Positions 8,361 to 16,682 of a stretch of 64,000 bases of DNA are shown in pieces. The position numbers were made by a program, and so were the translations under genes. A model generated the notes under the pieces. It ran no database searches. It was not told where the DNA came from and was given only the letters and a program-made list of their open reading frames with translations. The stretch covers positions 496,001 to 560,000 of the forward strand of contig NZ_CP020738.1 of the NCBI RefSeq assembly GCF_002097715.1, written 5' to 3'. Origin of the DNA: Burkholderia ubonensis subsp. mesacidophila (GTDB lineage Bacteria; Pseudomonadota; Gammaproteobacteria; Burkholderiales; Burkholderiaceae). Positions within the stretch are counted from its first letter, which is position 1. The number at the start of each line of letters is the position of its first letter.

Positions 8361-8726
8361 TCAGGATTCGCCACCGTGCGCACGATACCCGGCCTTTCCC
8401 TCGAAGATTTTTTCCAGCGCGGCGCGAATCGCGTCCGCATCGTATTCGCCGGGTACGAGCGTGATGTCGTATCGGGTTGCGTTGTCGAGGTGCCCTGCCG
8501 TCCGAGCGTCGATAACGACGTGGATCGAATGGCCGGTGAACCGTACGGAATCCAGATCGTCCACCTTGTAGGTGCGTTGGTCGACGACCATGATTTCGAT
8601 CGATGCGTCGTCGGGAAAGCGTGACAGCGAGAAGCAGTAGCCGCTTTGCACGTCGCTGCAGTAGAGGTACGCCATCTGGTAATGCTCGCAGAATGGCGAA
8701 GCGACTGCTGTTGCTAGAAGATGCAT
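8361..8726 (-). CDS. Hypothetical protein, 121 aa
   Basis: Not recognised. The protein is soluble and has the composition of a normal coded gene: MHLLATAVASPFCEHYQMAYLYCSDVQSGY, then IEIMVVDQRTYKVDDLDSVRFTG and a closing TLVPGEYDADAIRAALEKIFEG. It has no signal peptide and no membrane span. It is convergent with the DUF1801 gene and lies downstream of the mipA operon on the same strand, separated from it by a perfect palindrome. Confidence 0.55.
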   Translation of the reverse strand: MHLLATAVASPFCEHYQMAYLYCSDVQSGYCFSLSRFPDDASIEIMVVDQRTYKVDDLDSVRFTGHSIHVVIDARTAGHLDNATRYDITLVPGEYDADAIRAALEKIFEGKAGYRAHGGES

Positions 8727-8761
8727 GAAAGTGTTCGTCGAAGAGCGTGATGCGGGTGCGC

Positions 8762-8787
8762 GCTCGTCCGATGCGCATCGGACGAGC
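8762..8787. terminator. 26-bp perfect palindrome after the mipA operon
   Basis: Arms GCTCGTCCGATGC and GCATCGGACGAGC abut with no spacer (8762-8774 and 8775-8787). It lies 27 bp past the mipA stop on the minus strand. It has no U-tract, so it could equally be a protein-binding site before the 121-aa gene. Confidence 0.5.
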
Positions 8788-8813
8788 CCATTCCGCCGCG
8801 AAACCCTTCCCGA

Positions 8814-9614
8814 TCAGAAGCGATAGTTGACCGACGCGAGCGTATTGAGCTCGGTCCTGCGCTCGGTGATCGGGCTCGACGCGGCATGGTGCTGCAAGCG
8901 CCCGAGCGTCACCGCGACCGAGCCGACCCAGTGCTTCGAGAAGTCGTAGCTGACGTAGCCGTTCAGGTGCACGTCGCGGATGCCCGCGCCCGTGTTGTAG
9001 ACAGGCAGCCCCGACGCCGCGCTCTGCTGGTTCGACACGCCGAAGAACGTGCGCGTATAGGTGGCGTCCGCCCACGTGAAGCCGGGCCCGGCGGAGAACA
9101 GCCAGCCGCCGACGGGCAGCGACGCATAGAGATCGGTGAGCACGGTCTTGCCCTGGTGGTGTCCGGCGATGTCCTGATACATCGCGACGGAGCCCGTGAA
9201 CATCCAGACCGTGTAGTCGGCGAAGAGCTTCAGCTTCGGGCCGGCGTTCACGTTGCCGAGCCCGTGCAGGTGCGGATCGTCGCTCTCGTGGCGCGACACG
9301 AAATCGAGGGTGATGGCTGCGCCGACGTGATAGTCGTCGCCGCGTATCACGTTCACGCCCAGCACGTCGGGGCCTTGCGAGAAGATGCGGTCGTCGTAGG
9401 AAATGTCGAGCGCGGGATAGGGGAACACGCGCAAGTCCCGCGAGCCCGGGTATTGCGGCGAGACGAACAGGCCCGGCCCGAACGCGATCTTCCATTTGCC
9501 GGCGGGCTGGGCCGCCGCGTCGGCGGCCGAGGCGTCGAGCGCGCAGACGGTCAGCGACAATCCCGCCGCCAGCAGCGCGGCCCGTTTTGCGGTGAGGAAC
9601 GCAGGCAGCTTCAT
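8814..9614 (-). CDS. MipA/OmpV family outer-membrane protein
   Basis: 266 residues with signal peptide MKLPAFLTAKRAALLAAGLSLTVCALDASAADA. The mature body is a predicted beta-barrel with alternating strands: WKIAFGPGLFVSPQYPGSRDLRVFPYPALDISYDDRIF, then LGRLQHHAASSPITERRTELNTLASVNYRF ending in the C-terminal aromatic Phe expected for outer-membrane insertion. MipA/OmpV members scaffold murein enzymes or act as porin-like proteins. The ATG overlaps the stop of the upstream hydrolase (ATGA), so the two are translationally coupled. Confidence 0.88.
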   Translation of the reverse strand: MKLPAFLTAKRAALLAAGLSLTVCALDASAADAAAQPAGKWKIAFGPGLFVSPQYPGSRDLRVFPYPALDISYDDRIFSQGPDVLGVNVIRGDDYHVGAAITLDFVSRHESDDPHLHGLGNVNAGPKLKLFADYTVWMFTGSVAMYQDIAGHHQGKTVLTDLYASLPVGGWLFSAGPGFTWADATYTRTFFGVSNQQSAASGLPVYNTGAGIRDVHLNGYVSYDFSKHWVGSVAVTLGRLQHHAASSPITERRTELNTLASVNYRF

Positions 9615-10513
9615 CACGACGTCTGCCCCTTGCCCAGCGTCGCCAGTTGCCGCAGGCGGCGCGCCAGCGCCTTCGAGACGACCGGCTTGGCGCCGGCGTC
9701 GCCCGTGCGGCTTGCCATTTCGCTTTCGCGCAGGAACAGCGCGGTTTCCCGCGCGACGATTTCGCGTTCGTTGTCGGAAGTGATCATGTGATACGAGTCG
9801 TCGAGCCAGATGGTTCGCAGGAAGCTGGCCCCGATCGACGAAGCAATGAAGCGCGCATTGCGCGGGCTCGATGTTTCGTCGTCGATGGCATGGATGATCA
9901 GGCAGTCGTTGCGGATCGCGCGCACTTTCGGGCGCACGCAAGCCGCAAGCCGGCTGGCCTGGTGCAGGGCGGGGAGCGAGATCGTCGACGGACCGATTTC
10001 GCTGAAGTTGTCGCGGCTCATCGCACGCGCGATCTTCGCGCGCAGCGCCTCGTTGCGCAGGCCGTAAGGCGCCGATTCGCGATACCGGTAGCGGTAGCGC
10101 AGCGGCGAGTAATACGCCCAGTTCAGCAGGAAGCGATACCACGGGATCGCCCAGCCGTCGTACGCGAGGGTGAGCGACAGCAGCGCGACGGCCTGCGCCT
10201 GCGGACGGCGATGCGCGAGCGCCAGCGCCAGCGCCGCGCCGATCGACAGTCCGCAGATCGACACGCGTTCGTAGCGTGCGGCGAGCGCGTCGTATTCGCG
10301 CGTCGCGGCGTCGAGCCATTGCTCCATCGCCTGTTCCGGCGTGCCGGCGCTATAGCCGTCCAGCACCGGCGCGCACGTCGTGAAGCCCTCGTCGTTCAGG
10401 AAGCGCGCGAGATAGCGGAATTCCAGCGGGGAGCTGGACAGCCCGTGCAGCATCAGCACGGCGTGGCCATCGCCTTCGCCTTCGTTGAAGACCGTTCTGG
10501 CGGAGATTGACAT
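9614..10513 (-). CDS. Alpha/beta hydrolase (carboxylesterase/monoacylglycerol-lipase-like)
   Basis: 299 residues. AVLMLHGLSSSPLEFRYLARFLNDEGFTTCAPVLDGY resembles Est30/YvaK-type carboxylesterases. The nucleophile elbow is CGLSIG with Ser90, the acid is in IIHAIDDETSS, and the His is in WLDDSYHMITSDNERE, the classic spacing before the C-terminal helix. There is no signal peptide. It is the middle gene of a three-gene operon between a DUF4118 membrane protein (14-bp gap) and MipA (overlapping), pointing to a membrane- or envelope-lipid-related substrate. That role is inference. Confidence 0.85.
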   Translation of the reverse strand: MSISARTVFNEGEGDGHAVLMLHGLSSSPLEFRYLARFLNDEGFTTCAPVLDGYSAGTPEQAMEQWLDAATREYDALAARYERVSICGLSIGAALALALAHRRPQAQAVALLSLTLAYDGWAIPWYRFLLNWAYYSPLRYRYRYRESAPYGLRNEALRAKIARAMSRDNFSEIGPSTISLPALHQASRLAACVRPKVRAIRNDCLIIHAIDDETSSPRNARFIASSIGASFLRTIWLDDSYHMITSDNEREIVARETALFLRESEMASRTGDAGAKPVVSKALARRLRQLATLGKGQTS

Positions 10514-10527
10514 GTGCGAGCCTTGCG

Positions 10528-11337
10528 TCAGTCGTCGATGCGCAGCACGAGGAAATCGCCCGCGTGCGTCGTGAAGCGTTCGCAGACGCAGTCGACGAAC
10601 CGCCTGGCGCCGTCGCCCGCCGCGTCGCCCGTCGCACGCGCGGCGGACCGGCGCAACCGCACGCGGTGCCGGCCGGCCGAGAGGGTCTTCGACAGGCGGC
10701 AGAGATCGTCCGGGTCGACGTCGTCGAAGCGGGGGCCGGGCGCGATTTCCGCCGGCGGCGGCAGCGCGGCATGAGCGCCGCTCGTCGGGCCGCTCGGGCC
10801 GCCGCTCCATGCGGGGTTGTGTTCGAGCGCCTGCATCAGCACGAAGGTCCGGTGGTACTGCGACAGGTGATGCAGCAGCCGGTGCGTTTCATCGATCGCG
10901 CGGCGCGCGAGCAAGCGTTCGTTGTCGTGGCGCAGCAGCATCTCGTAGCGCGACTGCGCGACGGAGGCGATCAGTTCCGCGCGGAATTGCGCGCGCCTCA
11001 GGCGCTCGATCAGGGTGATCAGCACGAGCGCGATCAGCGGGTACGACACCACGAACAGGATGTCGGAGCGATCGATGACGCCGAACACGCCATAAGGCGG
11101 CACGAACAGGTAGTCGGCGATGCACAGGCCGGCCAGCAATACGGTCAGCGCGGGCGCAAGGCCGAAGTAGTACTCGATCAGCACGGCGGCGACGCTGAAA
11201 GCGGTGCCCGGCATGACAGGACCGAGCAGCGGGTGCAACAGGAGGCGCACACCGCTCGCCAGGCCCAGCGCGGCGAGTGCGGCAACCCATCGCCGTGGCC
11301 CGCGTGGCGCCCAGCGGCGGGCGTTCTGGATCTGCAT
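10528..11337 (-). CDS. DUF4118 (KdpD-like) four-span membrane protein without kinase
   Basis: 269 residues. Four closely spaced hydrophobic segments (about residues 18-110), including IEYYFGLAPALTVLLAGLCIADYLFVPPYG, match the KdpD transmembrane module DUF4118. They lead into a coiled segment (LIERLRRAQFRAELIASVAQSRYEMLLRHDNERLL). No H-box, N-box or GGDEF follows; the C-terminal 130 residues are an unassigned soluble region. It is therefore a sensor-like membrane protein lacking an output kinase. It is the first gene of the hydrolase-mipA operon. Confidence 0.75.
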   Translation of the reverse strand: MQIQNARRWAPRGPRRWVAALAALGLASGVRLLLHPLLGPVMPGTAFSVAAVLIEYYFGLAPALTVLLAGLCIADYLFVPPYGVFGVIDRSDILFVVSYPLIALVLITLIERLRRAQFRAELIASVAQSRYEMLLRHDNERLLARRAIDETHRLLHHLSQYHRTFVLMQALEHNPAWSGGPSGPTSGAHAALPPPAEIAPGPRFDDVDPDDLCRLSKTLSAGRHRVRLRRSAARATGDAAGDGARRFVDCVCERFTTHAGDFLVLRIDD

Positions 11338-11697
11338 GAGTCTGGAGTTCGCCGGCGGACCGGGCGTGATTTATCTGGGGCCAACAGGCCGGCGTAGCGA
11401 CGCGCGCGCGAGTCGCGAGCGACCAACGGCACAAGTGGGCCGAACGATAGCACATGTAATTTTTCGTAGTAATTGGCGACGCGGGTTTCGGCTCGGGGAT
11501 CGCGCAAGGAACGGCGCGAGAGCGCCTGCCCTCGGGCCGAGGCGGCTGCGCACGGCCTCCCGGCGATCCGGAGCGGCCGCCACGCGTCAGGCCGTCCGGA
11601 GCGTTCGGCAACATTACATACGCCATTCTTTGTCTTACCAAAAACTGTCACCAAGCACCGCTAAGCTTTCGGCACCCTCACAACCGGACTCTCCGTC
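11338..11697. other. Divergent intergenic region, 360 bp
   Basis: The region lies between the DUF4118 operon (minus) and the secreted nuclease (plus) and must hold both promoters. It has A/T-richer patches near 11455-11475 and 11605-11650. I could not place a convincing -35/-10 pair or repeat. No gene is seen. Confidence 0.4.
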
Positions 11698-13509
11698 ATG
11701 CGTGCTCCGATTCCCGTGTCTGCCCTCCTGTTGCTCCTGCCCGCCCTTGCCGCCGCGCCGGCGCTCGCGGCCACCGCCGCGCCCGTCAGCGCGACCTGCG
11801 GCGGCAGCGCGACGCCGATCGCCGAGATCCAGGGGCCGGGCGCGCCGTCGCCGCTCGCCGGCCAGAACGTGTCGATCGAAGCGGTGGTCACCGCCGAGTT
11901 CGGCGGCGCCGACGGCTTCGGCGGCTTCTTCGTCCAGCAGGCCGATGCGCAGCGCCGCAACCAGCCGGGCGTCTCCGAAGGGCTGTTCGTCTATGCGCCC
12001 AAAGCGCGCGCGAAGGCGGGCGATCTCGTCCACGTGACGGGCAAGGTCGAGGAGAAATACGGGCAGACGCAGCTCACGCTGGCGGGCGGCATCGCGGTGT
12101 GCGCGAACGGCCAGTCGGTCACGCCCGCGACGCTCACGCTGCCCGTCGACAACGTGAACACGTTCGCCGCGTATGAAGGGATGCTGGTGCGTTTGCCGCA
12201 GAAGCTGAACGTCACCGACACCTACGAGCTCGGCCGCTACGGCAGCGTGCTGCTCAGCAACGGCCGCCTGCGCACGCCGACGAGCGTCGTGCCGCCCGCG
12301 CAGGCGCAGGCGCAAATCGACGCGAACGCGCGCAACCGGCTGGTCCTCGACGACGGCTCGAACAAGCAGAACCCGGCGACCGTCCCGTATCCGGCGCCCG
12401 GGCTCTCCGCCGCGAACACGCTGCGCGCGGGCTACACGGTCAGCAACGTCGAAGGCGTGCTCGAGATGCGCTACGGCGCATGGCGCCTGCAGCCGGTGCC
12501 CGGCGCCGCCGCGCCGGCGTTCGATGCGCGCGCGAATCCGCGCATCGCGGCGCCCGCGCGCGACCGGCACGCGAACCTGCGCGTCGCGTCGTTCAATGTC
12601 CTCAATTATTTCAACGGCAATGGCCTGGGCGGCGGCTTCGACGATCCGGCCAACCGCGGCGCGAAGACCTATCAGGAGTTCGTGCGCCAGGACGCGAAGA
12701 TCGTCAGCGCGCTGAAGGCGCTCGACGCCGACGTGATCGGCCTGATGGAAATCCAGAACAACGGCTACGGCGAACTGAGCGCGGTGCGTCAGCTCGCGGC
12801 GAAGCTCGGCGCCGACTGGCGCGTCGTCGATCCGGGCACGGCGCGGCTCGGCGGCGACGCGATCGCGGTCGCGCTGATCTACGACAGTCGCAAGGTCGAA
12901 CCGGTCGGCCGCGCGGCGACGCTCGCGATCGACGACAAGAACCGCCAGCCGCTCGCGCAGACGTTCCGGCGCGTCGGCGGCAAGCATGCGCTGACGGTCG
13001 CGGTCAACCATCTGAAATCGAAGAACTGCCCGGACGCGGCGAGCGACGATCTCGACCAGGGCGACGGCCAGGGCTGCTGGAACGCGACGCGCACGCGCGC
13101 GGCGGCCAAGCTCGCCGACTGGCTCGCCGGCACGCCGACCGGCGCGTCGAGCCAGGGCGTGCTGCTGATCGGCGATTTCAACAGCTACACGCATGAAGAC
13201 CCGATCCGCCTGCTCGAGTCGCGCGGCTACCGGAACCTCGTGTCGCGCTGGGTCGGCGCCGATGCGTACAGCTACGTCTACAACGGCGAAGCGGGCTATC
13301 TCGATCACGCGCTCGCGTCGCTGCCGCTCGCGGCGCACGTGAAGGCCGTGCACGAATGGCACATCAACGCGGACGAGCCGGTCGCGCTGCAGTACCCGCT
13401 CGCGTACAAGAGCGCCGAGCAGCAGCGGACCTACTACGCGCCCGACGCGTACCGCTCGTCGGATCACGATCCGGTGCTGGTCGACATCGCGCTGCCGGGC
13501 GGCCGCTGA
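11698..13509 (+). CDS. ExeM/NucH-type extracellular endonuclease
   Basis: 603 residues with signal peptide MRAPIPVSALLLLLPALAAAPALA. The N-terminal half holds an OB-fold/lamin-like nucleic-acid-binding region (GDLVHVTGKVEEKYGQTQLTL). The C-terminal half is an exonuclease-endonuclease-phosphatase domain: LRVASFNVLNYFNGNG, VIGLMEIQNNGYGEL (metal-binding Glu), VNHLKSKNCPD, LLIGDFNSYTHEDPI (catalytic Asp-x-Asn) and SSDHDPVLVDI (catalytic Asp-His). ExeM-type nucleases degrade extracellular DNA for nutrient phosphate or biofilm remodelling. It is monocistronic and is followed by a strong hairpin. Confidence 0.92.
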   Translation: MRAPIPVSALLLLLPALAAAPALAATAAPVSATCGGSATPIAEIQGPGAPSPLAGQNVSIEAVVTAEFGGADGFGGFFVQQADAQRRNQPGVSEGLFVYAPKARAKAGDLVHVTGKVEEKYGQTQLTLAGGIAVCANGQSVTPATLTLPVDNVNTFAAYEGMLVRLPQKLNVTDTYELGRYGSVLLSNGRLRTPTSVVPPAQAQAQIDANARNRLVLDDGSNKQNPATVPYPAPGLSAANTLRAGYTVSNVEGVLEMRYGAWRLQPVPGAAAPAFDARANPRIAAPARDRHANLRVASFNVLNYFNGNGLGGGFDDPANRGAKTYQEFVRQDAKIVSALKALDADVIGLMEIQNNGYGELSAVRQLAAKLGADWRVVDPGTARLGGDAIAVALIYDSRKVEPVGRAATLAIDDKNRQPLAQTFRRVGGKHALTVAVNHLKSKNCPDAASDDLDQGDGQGCWNATRTRAAAKLADWLAGTPTGASSQGVLLIGDFNSYTHEDPIRLLESRGYRNLVSRWVGADAYSYVYNGEAGYLDHALASLPLAAHVKAVHEWHINADEPVALQYPLAYKSAEQQRTYYAPDAYRSSDHDPVLVDIALPGGR

Positions 13510-13525
13510 TCGCCGGCAGAATGGT

Positions 13526-13564
13526 TTCGCCGTGCGGCGCGGATCTCACGCGCCGCACGGCGAA
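13526..13564. terminator. 16-bp stem bidirectional terminator-like hairpin
   Basis: A perfect 16-bp inverted repeat, TTCGCCGTGCGGCGCG and CGCGCCGCACGGCGAA, surrounds the loop GATCTCA. It lies exactly between the convergent nuclease and sensor-kinase genes. There is no long U-tract, but stem stability and position fit termination. Confidence 0.7.
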
Positions 13565-13580
13565 GCGAGTAACGAACGGT

Positions 13581-14981
13581 TCAGGCCGCGGTCGGAACGG
13601 GAAAGCGCAGGATGAAGGTCGTGCCTGCGTCGTTGCTCACCGCCTCGACGTTGCCGCGGTGCAGTTCCATGATCGATTTGACGATGGCGAGCCCCAGGCC
13701 CGCATTTCTGGATGAACCGTGCCGCGACGCGTCGACGCGATAGAAGCGCTCGAAAATGCGGTCGATGTGCTCCGGCGCGATCGGGCGTCCGCGATTCGTC
13801 ACCTTGACGACGGAAAACCCCGCGGACGAAAACGCAGCCAGTTCGATCGTCGAGCCGGGCAGCGCGTGATCGAGCGCGTTCGACACGAGGTTGCTGACCG
13901 CGCGGCGAAACAGCGTGGCATCCGCCGCCACCCGGACGTCGCCTTCGACCACGATGCCGATGCTCTTTTCGTCGGCGATGCCCTGGAAGTACGAGGCCAG
14001 CCGGCCCAGCTCGGTCGCCGCGTCGAGGTCCGACAGCTTCAGGTGTTGTTGCGCATTGTCGGTGCGCGCGAGGAACAGCATGTTCTCGATCATGCGCTGG
14101 AGGCGCTCGCATTCCTCGATGTTCGAATCGATCAGCGCCTCGTATTCGTCGGACGTCCTGGGCCTGGACAACGTGACCTGCGACGAGCTGATCACGTTGG
14201 CCAGCGGCGTGCGCATGTCATGCGCGAGGTCCGACGAGAACTGCGACAGGCGGACGAACGCGCGCTCGAGACGGTCGAGCATGCGATTCACGGAAAGGGC
14301 GAGTTCGCGCAGCTCGATCGGGCCGCCGCCGATGTCGAGCCGCTCGTTCAGGTTGTGCGCCTCGATGCGGGAGGTCTGCCGGCCCAGGCTCTCGACCGGA
14401 CGCAGGCCGCGGCGCGCGACCGCATAGCCGAGCGCGCCGACCAGGATCGCGCCGACGGCGACCGCGACCCAGATATCGACCCGATAGCTTTCGAGCAGCG
14501 ATTGCCGGTCGGTCGCCGTGCGTACCAGCGCCACCCGAATGGCTTCGCCGGACGGCAGCGTGACTTCGGCGACGATGCAGCGCGACGGCCCGACGCCGTC
14601 GGGCGAGCAGGTAAAGGGCCGACGGACCGGATGCCGGCCGGTGACGAGCGTGTCGAGCTTCACGTCCGGCTTGTCGGTGTGCTCGACCAGCAGCGTGTTG
14701 CGGCTGTCGTAGATGCCCAGATAGACCCCGGGATGGGACAGCAGGACCTCGTGCACGACGGCCGGGTTCGTGCGGATGGCTTCGGTCGAGCCGCTCGCGC
14801 GCGCGAGCTGCAGGAACTGGTTCAGCTTGCCGCCGATCTCGATGTCGTCGCGCCGCTGCAGTTCCGCCGACAACGACCGGTACAGGTAGGTGCCGGTCAA
14901 CGCGAACACGAGCCCCGCGACCAGCGCGAATGCGAGCGTCAGCCGCCGAAGCAGCGAGTACGGCGCCGGCCCGCCGGTCAC
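13581..14981 (-). CDS. Heavy-metal sensor histidine kinase (CusS/IrlS/CopS type)
   Basis: A 466-residue membrane kinase starting at GTG (VTGGPAPYSLLRRLTLAFALVAGLVFALTGTYLY), which overlaps the regulator stop as GTGA. It has two membrane spans flanking a periplasmic sensor of about 150 residues, then a HAMP (RRGLRPVESLGRQTSRIEAHNLNERL), the H-box FSSDLAHDMRTPLANVISS, the N-box RAVSNLVSNALDHA, and GLGLAIVKSIMELH. This architecture is typical of copper/silver sensors. With its regulator it is divergent from the copper resistance genes, which it should activate. The longer ATG frame upstream runs antisense-like through the regulator and is rejected. Confidence 0.92.
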   Translation of the reverse strand: MTGGPAPYSLLRRLTLAFALVAGLVFALTGTYLYRSLSAELQRRDDIEIGGKLNQFLQLARASGSTEAIRTNPAVVHEVLLSHPGVYLGIYDSRNTLLVEHTDKPDVKLDTLVTGRHPVRRPFTCSPDGVGPSRCIVAEVTLPSGEAIRVALVRTATDRQSLLESYRVDIWVAVAVGAILVGALGYAVARRGLRPVESLGRQTSRIEAHNLNERLDIGGGPIELRELALSVNRMLDRLERAFVRLSQFSSDLAHDMRTPLANVISSSQVTLSRPRTSDEYEALIDSNIEECERLQRMIENMLFLARTDNAQQHLKLSDLDAATELGRLASYFQGIADEKSIGIVVEGDVRVAADATLFRRAVSNLVSNALDHALPGSTIELAAFSSAGFSVVKVTNRGRPIAPEHIDRIFERFYRVDASRHGSSRNAGLGLAIVKSIMELHRGNVEAVSNDAGTTFILRFPVPTAA

Positions 14982-15649
14982 GAGCGATCCTCGAGCACGT
15001 AGCCCATCCCGCGTATCGTGTGGATGAGCTTCTTTTCGTAGGCGTTGTCGATTTTCGCGCGCAGGCGCTTGACCGCGGCGTCCACGACGTTGGTGTCGCT
15101 GTCGAAGTTCATGTCCCATATCTGGGACGTGATGAAGGTGCGGGTGAGCACTTCGCCTTCGCGTTCGGCGAGGAGCTGCAGCAATGCAAACTCCTGCGCG
15201 GTCAGGTCGATTCGCGTGTCGCCGCGCTTCACCCGCCGCCTGATGAGGTCCACCTCGAGGTCGGCGACGTGCAGGATGTCCCGGACGTTGCGCGGTGCGC
15301 GCCGCAGCAGCGCGCGAATGCGGGCCAGGAACTCGGCGTAGGCAAACGGCTTGGGCAGGTAGTCGTCCGCGCCCAATTCGAGGCCGGTCACCTTGTCTTC
15401 AATCGCTTCGCGGGCCGTCAGCAGGAGCACCGGCGTCTGCTTCTGCTCACGCAGGCGCTTGAGCACCTCGAAGCCGTCGATGCCGGGCAGCATGACGTCC
15501 AGCACGATCAGGTCGAAGTTCTCGTGCAGCGCCAGGAACAGGCCGTCCTGGCCATTCTCGGCCACGTCGACCGTATAGCTCGCCTCCATCAATCCCTTCC
15601 GGAGATACGACGCCATTTTCGGCTCGTCTTCGACTATGAGTATGCGCAT
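14978..15649 (-). CDS. Heavy-metal response regulator, OmpR/PhoB family (CusR/IrlR/CopR type)
   Basis: 223 residues. Receiver domain: MRILIVEDEPKMASYLRKGL, the phospho-acceptor Asp in FDLIVLDVMLPGIDGFEVLK, and the Thr and Lys in VLLLTAREA and ADDYLPKPFAYAEF. The OmpR winged helix is RGDTRIDLTAQEFALLQLLAEREGEVLTRTFITSQIWDMNFDSDTNVVDAAVKRLRAKID, very close to CusR/IrlR. The ATG at 15649 begins the receiver; earlier residues are non-homologous. It should bind the paired boxes in the divergent promoter region. Confidence 0.93.
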   Translation of the reverse strand: MRILIVEDEPKMASYLRKGLMEASYTVDVAENGQDGLFLALHENFDLIVLDVMLPGIDGFEVLKRLREQKQTPVLLLTAREAIEDKVTGLELGADDYLPKPFAYAEFLARIRALLRRAPRNVRDILHVADLEVDLIRRRVKRGDTRIDLTAQEFALLQLLAEREGEVLTRTFITSQIWDMNFDSDTNVVDAAVKRLRAKIDNAYEKKLIHTIRGMGYVLEDRS

Positions 15650-15740
15650 TGCAAAGGGGTACGTGCTGAGACTGTGTTCGGGCGGGTCGGTCCAGGGGCC
15701 GAGCTTAGGGCGGCGCGGCCGCGTCGGGCATGACGGCTGG

Positions 15741-15757
15741 ATGACAAATTTTTCATG
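15741..15757. promoter_or_regulatory. Candidate CusR/CopR box, copy 1
   Basis: ATGACAAATTTTTCATG is a degenerate palindrome of the ATGAC-N-TCAT kind, like the E. coli CusR box (AAAATGACAA...TTGTCATTTT). It lies in the divergent region between the copper two-component genes and the resistance operon. Confidence 0.6.
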
Positions 15758-15793
15758 AAGCGCCGGCCGTCGACGGTCCGGACCACGTGCCTG

Positions 15794-15810
15794 CATGAAA
15801 TTTCGGTCAT
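15794..15810. promoter_or_regulatory. Candidate CusR/CopR box, copy 2 (inverted)
   Basis: CATGAAATTTCGGTCAT, followed by TTTATGG, reads on the other strand as AAAATGACCGAAATTTCATG and matches copy 1 in reverse orientation. The two centres are 53 bp apart, about five helical turns, so each may serve one direction. Confidence 0.6.
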
Positions 15811-15907
15811 TTTATGGCCATGCCCGCGTCACGCGCGCGGCGATAAGCTGCGTCCCACGTTCTTCTGACCCGACTCACTCGATTGCCGCTGGCCGGATTC
15901 CGCTTCC

Positions 15908-16297
15908 ATGTCGTACTGGCGCACACTCTTCATCGTTGTCATGCTGGCGCTGAGCCTTCCGGTCCAGTCGTTTGCGGCCGTCTCGACGCAATGCGCCGTC
16001 GCGCCGGACGATGCGCCCCGGCACCCGGAACAGGCCGCGCCAGAATACCACCGCGACATGCCACGCATGGCGCGCGCGGACGACGCGCATCGCCCCAGGC
16101 ATCACGGCGACGCACACCAGGCGCGTGCGTGTTCGATCTGCGCGTCCTGCTGCATCGAAACGGGATTGCCGGCCGCGCCCGCAGTCGCCGCCGCACCGGA
16201 CGCCGCTCGCGTCGCCCACCCCATTCCGCCGCCTGCCGGCGTCGTGTCGTTCCTGACCGACGGCGTCGAGCGGCCGCCTCGCCGCCTGCCCGTCTAG
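15908..16297 (+). CDS. DUF2946-like exported protein, first gene of the copper operon
   Basis: A 129-residue exported protein. The signal peptide is MSYWRTLFIVVMLALSLPVQSFA. The mature part is His-rich (HRPRHHGDAHQ) and carries the cysteine cluster ACSICASCC. The C-terminus VVSFLTDGVERPPRRLPV is the conserved ending of DUF2946-type proteins often found at the head of copper operons. Periplasmic copper handling is inferred from the Cys/His content and location. It directly follows the CusR-like boxes. Confidence 0.75.
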   Translation: MSYWRTLFIVVMLALSLPVQSFAAVSTQCAVAPDDAPRHPEQAAPEYHRDMPRMARADDAHRPRHHGDAHQARACSICASCCIETGLPAAPAVAAAPDAARVAHPIPPPAGVVSFLTDGVERPPRRLPV

Positions 16298-16370
16298 TTC
16301 GCCGTCGCGGTCGATGAACCGCGCCACGCCATTCGACCTGGCGCGCTGATACGCGCGTGCCAGCTGATTC

Positions 16371-16682
16371 ATGACGAGAGCACTTATGCGACTGATCTTT
16401 GCAGCGCTGCTCGGCGCGGCGGCTACCTTGCCGTCGCTCGCGCATGCCGCAACAACCTTTCCTGATCCGACCGACGCAGCGGCCCCGGTGCCGGCGATGA
16501 CCGTTCCGTCCGCGTTCGACGGATATCAGCCTTACCGCGACGGCGACGGGCCGACGTGGCTGCAACTGAACAAGGCCGTCCTCGACAAACCGGCCAAAGG
16601 CGGCATGAAGCACGGCGGCGCGCCGGCCAAACCGGCCGACGACCATTCGAACCACGCGAAGCATGAGGAAGCCGCCAAATGA
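16371..16682 (+). CDS. Small exported His/Lys-rich protein of the copper operon
   Basis: A 103-residue protein with signal peptide MTRALMRLIFAALLGAAATLPSLAHA and a short mature chain ending in MKHGGAPAKPADDHSNHAKHEEAAK. An alternative start at 16386 (MRLIF) is equally possible. The His- and Met-containing tail could bind copper, but no domain is recognised. Its stop overlaps the start of the TolC-like gene (ATGA). Confidence 0.7.
   Translation: MTRALMRLIFAALLGAAATLPSLAHAATTFPDPTDAAAPVPAMTVPSAFDGYQPYRDGDGPTWLQLNKAVLDKPAKGGMKHGGAPAKPADDHSNHAKHEEAAK

Noticed and set aside
11635..13467. 610-codon minus-strand open frame
   Set aside because: It is antisense to the ExeM-type nuclease, is Arg/Val-rich without domains, and is explained by the high GC content of the real gene.
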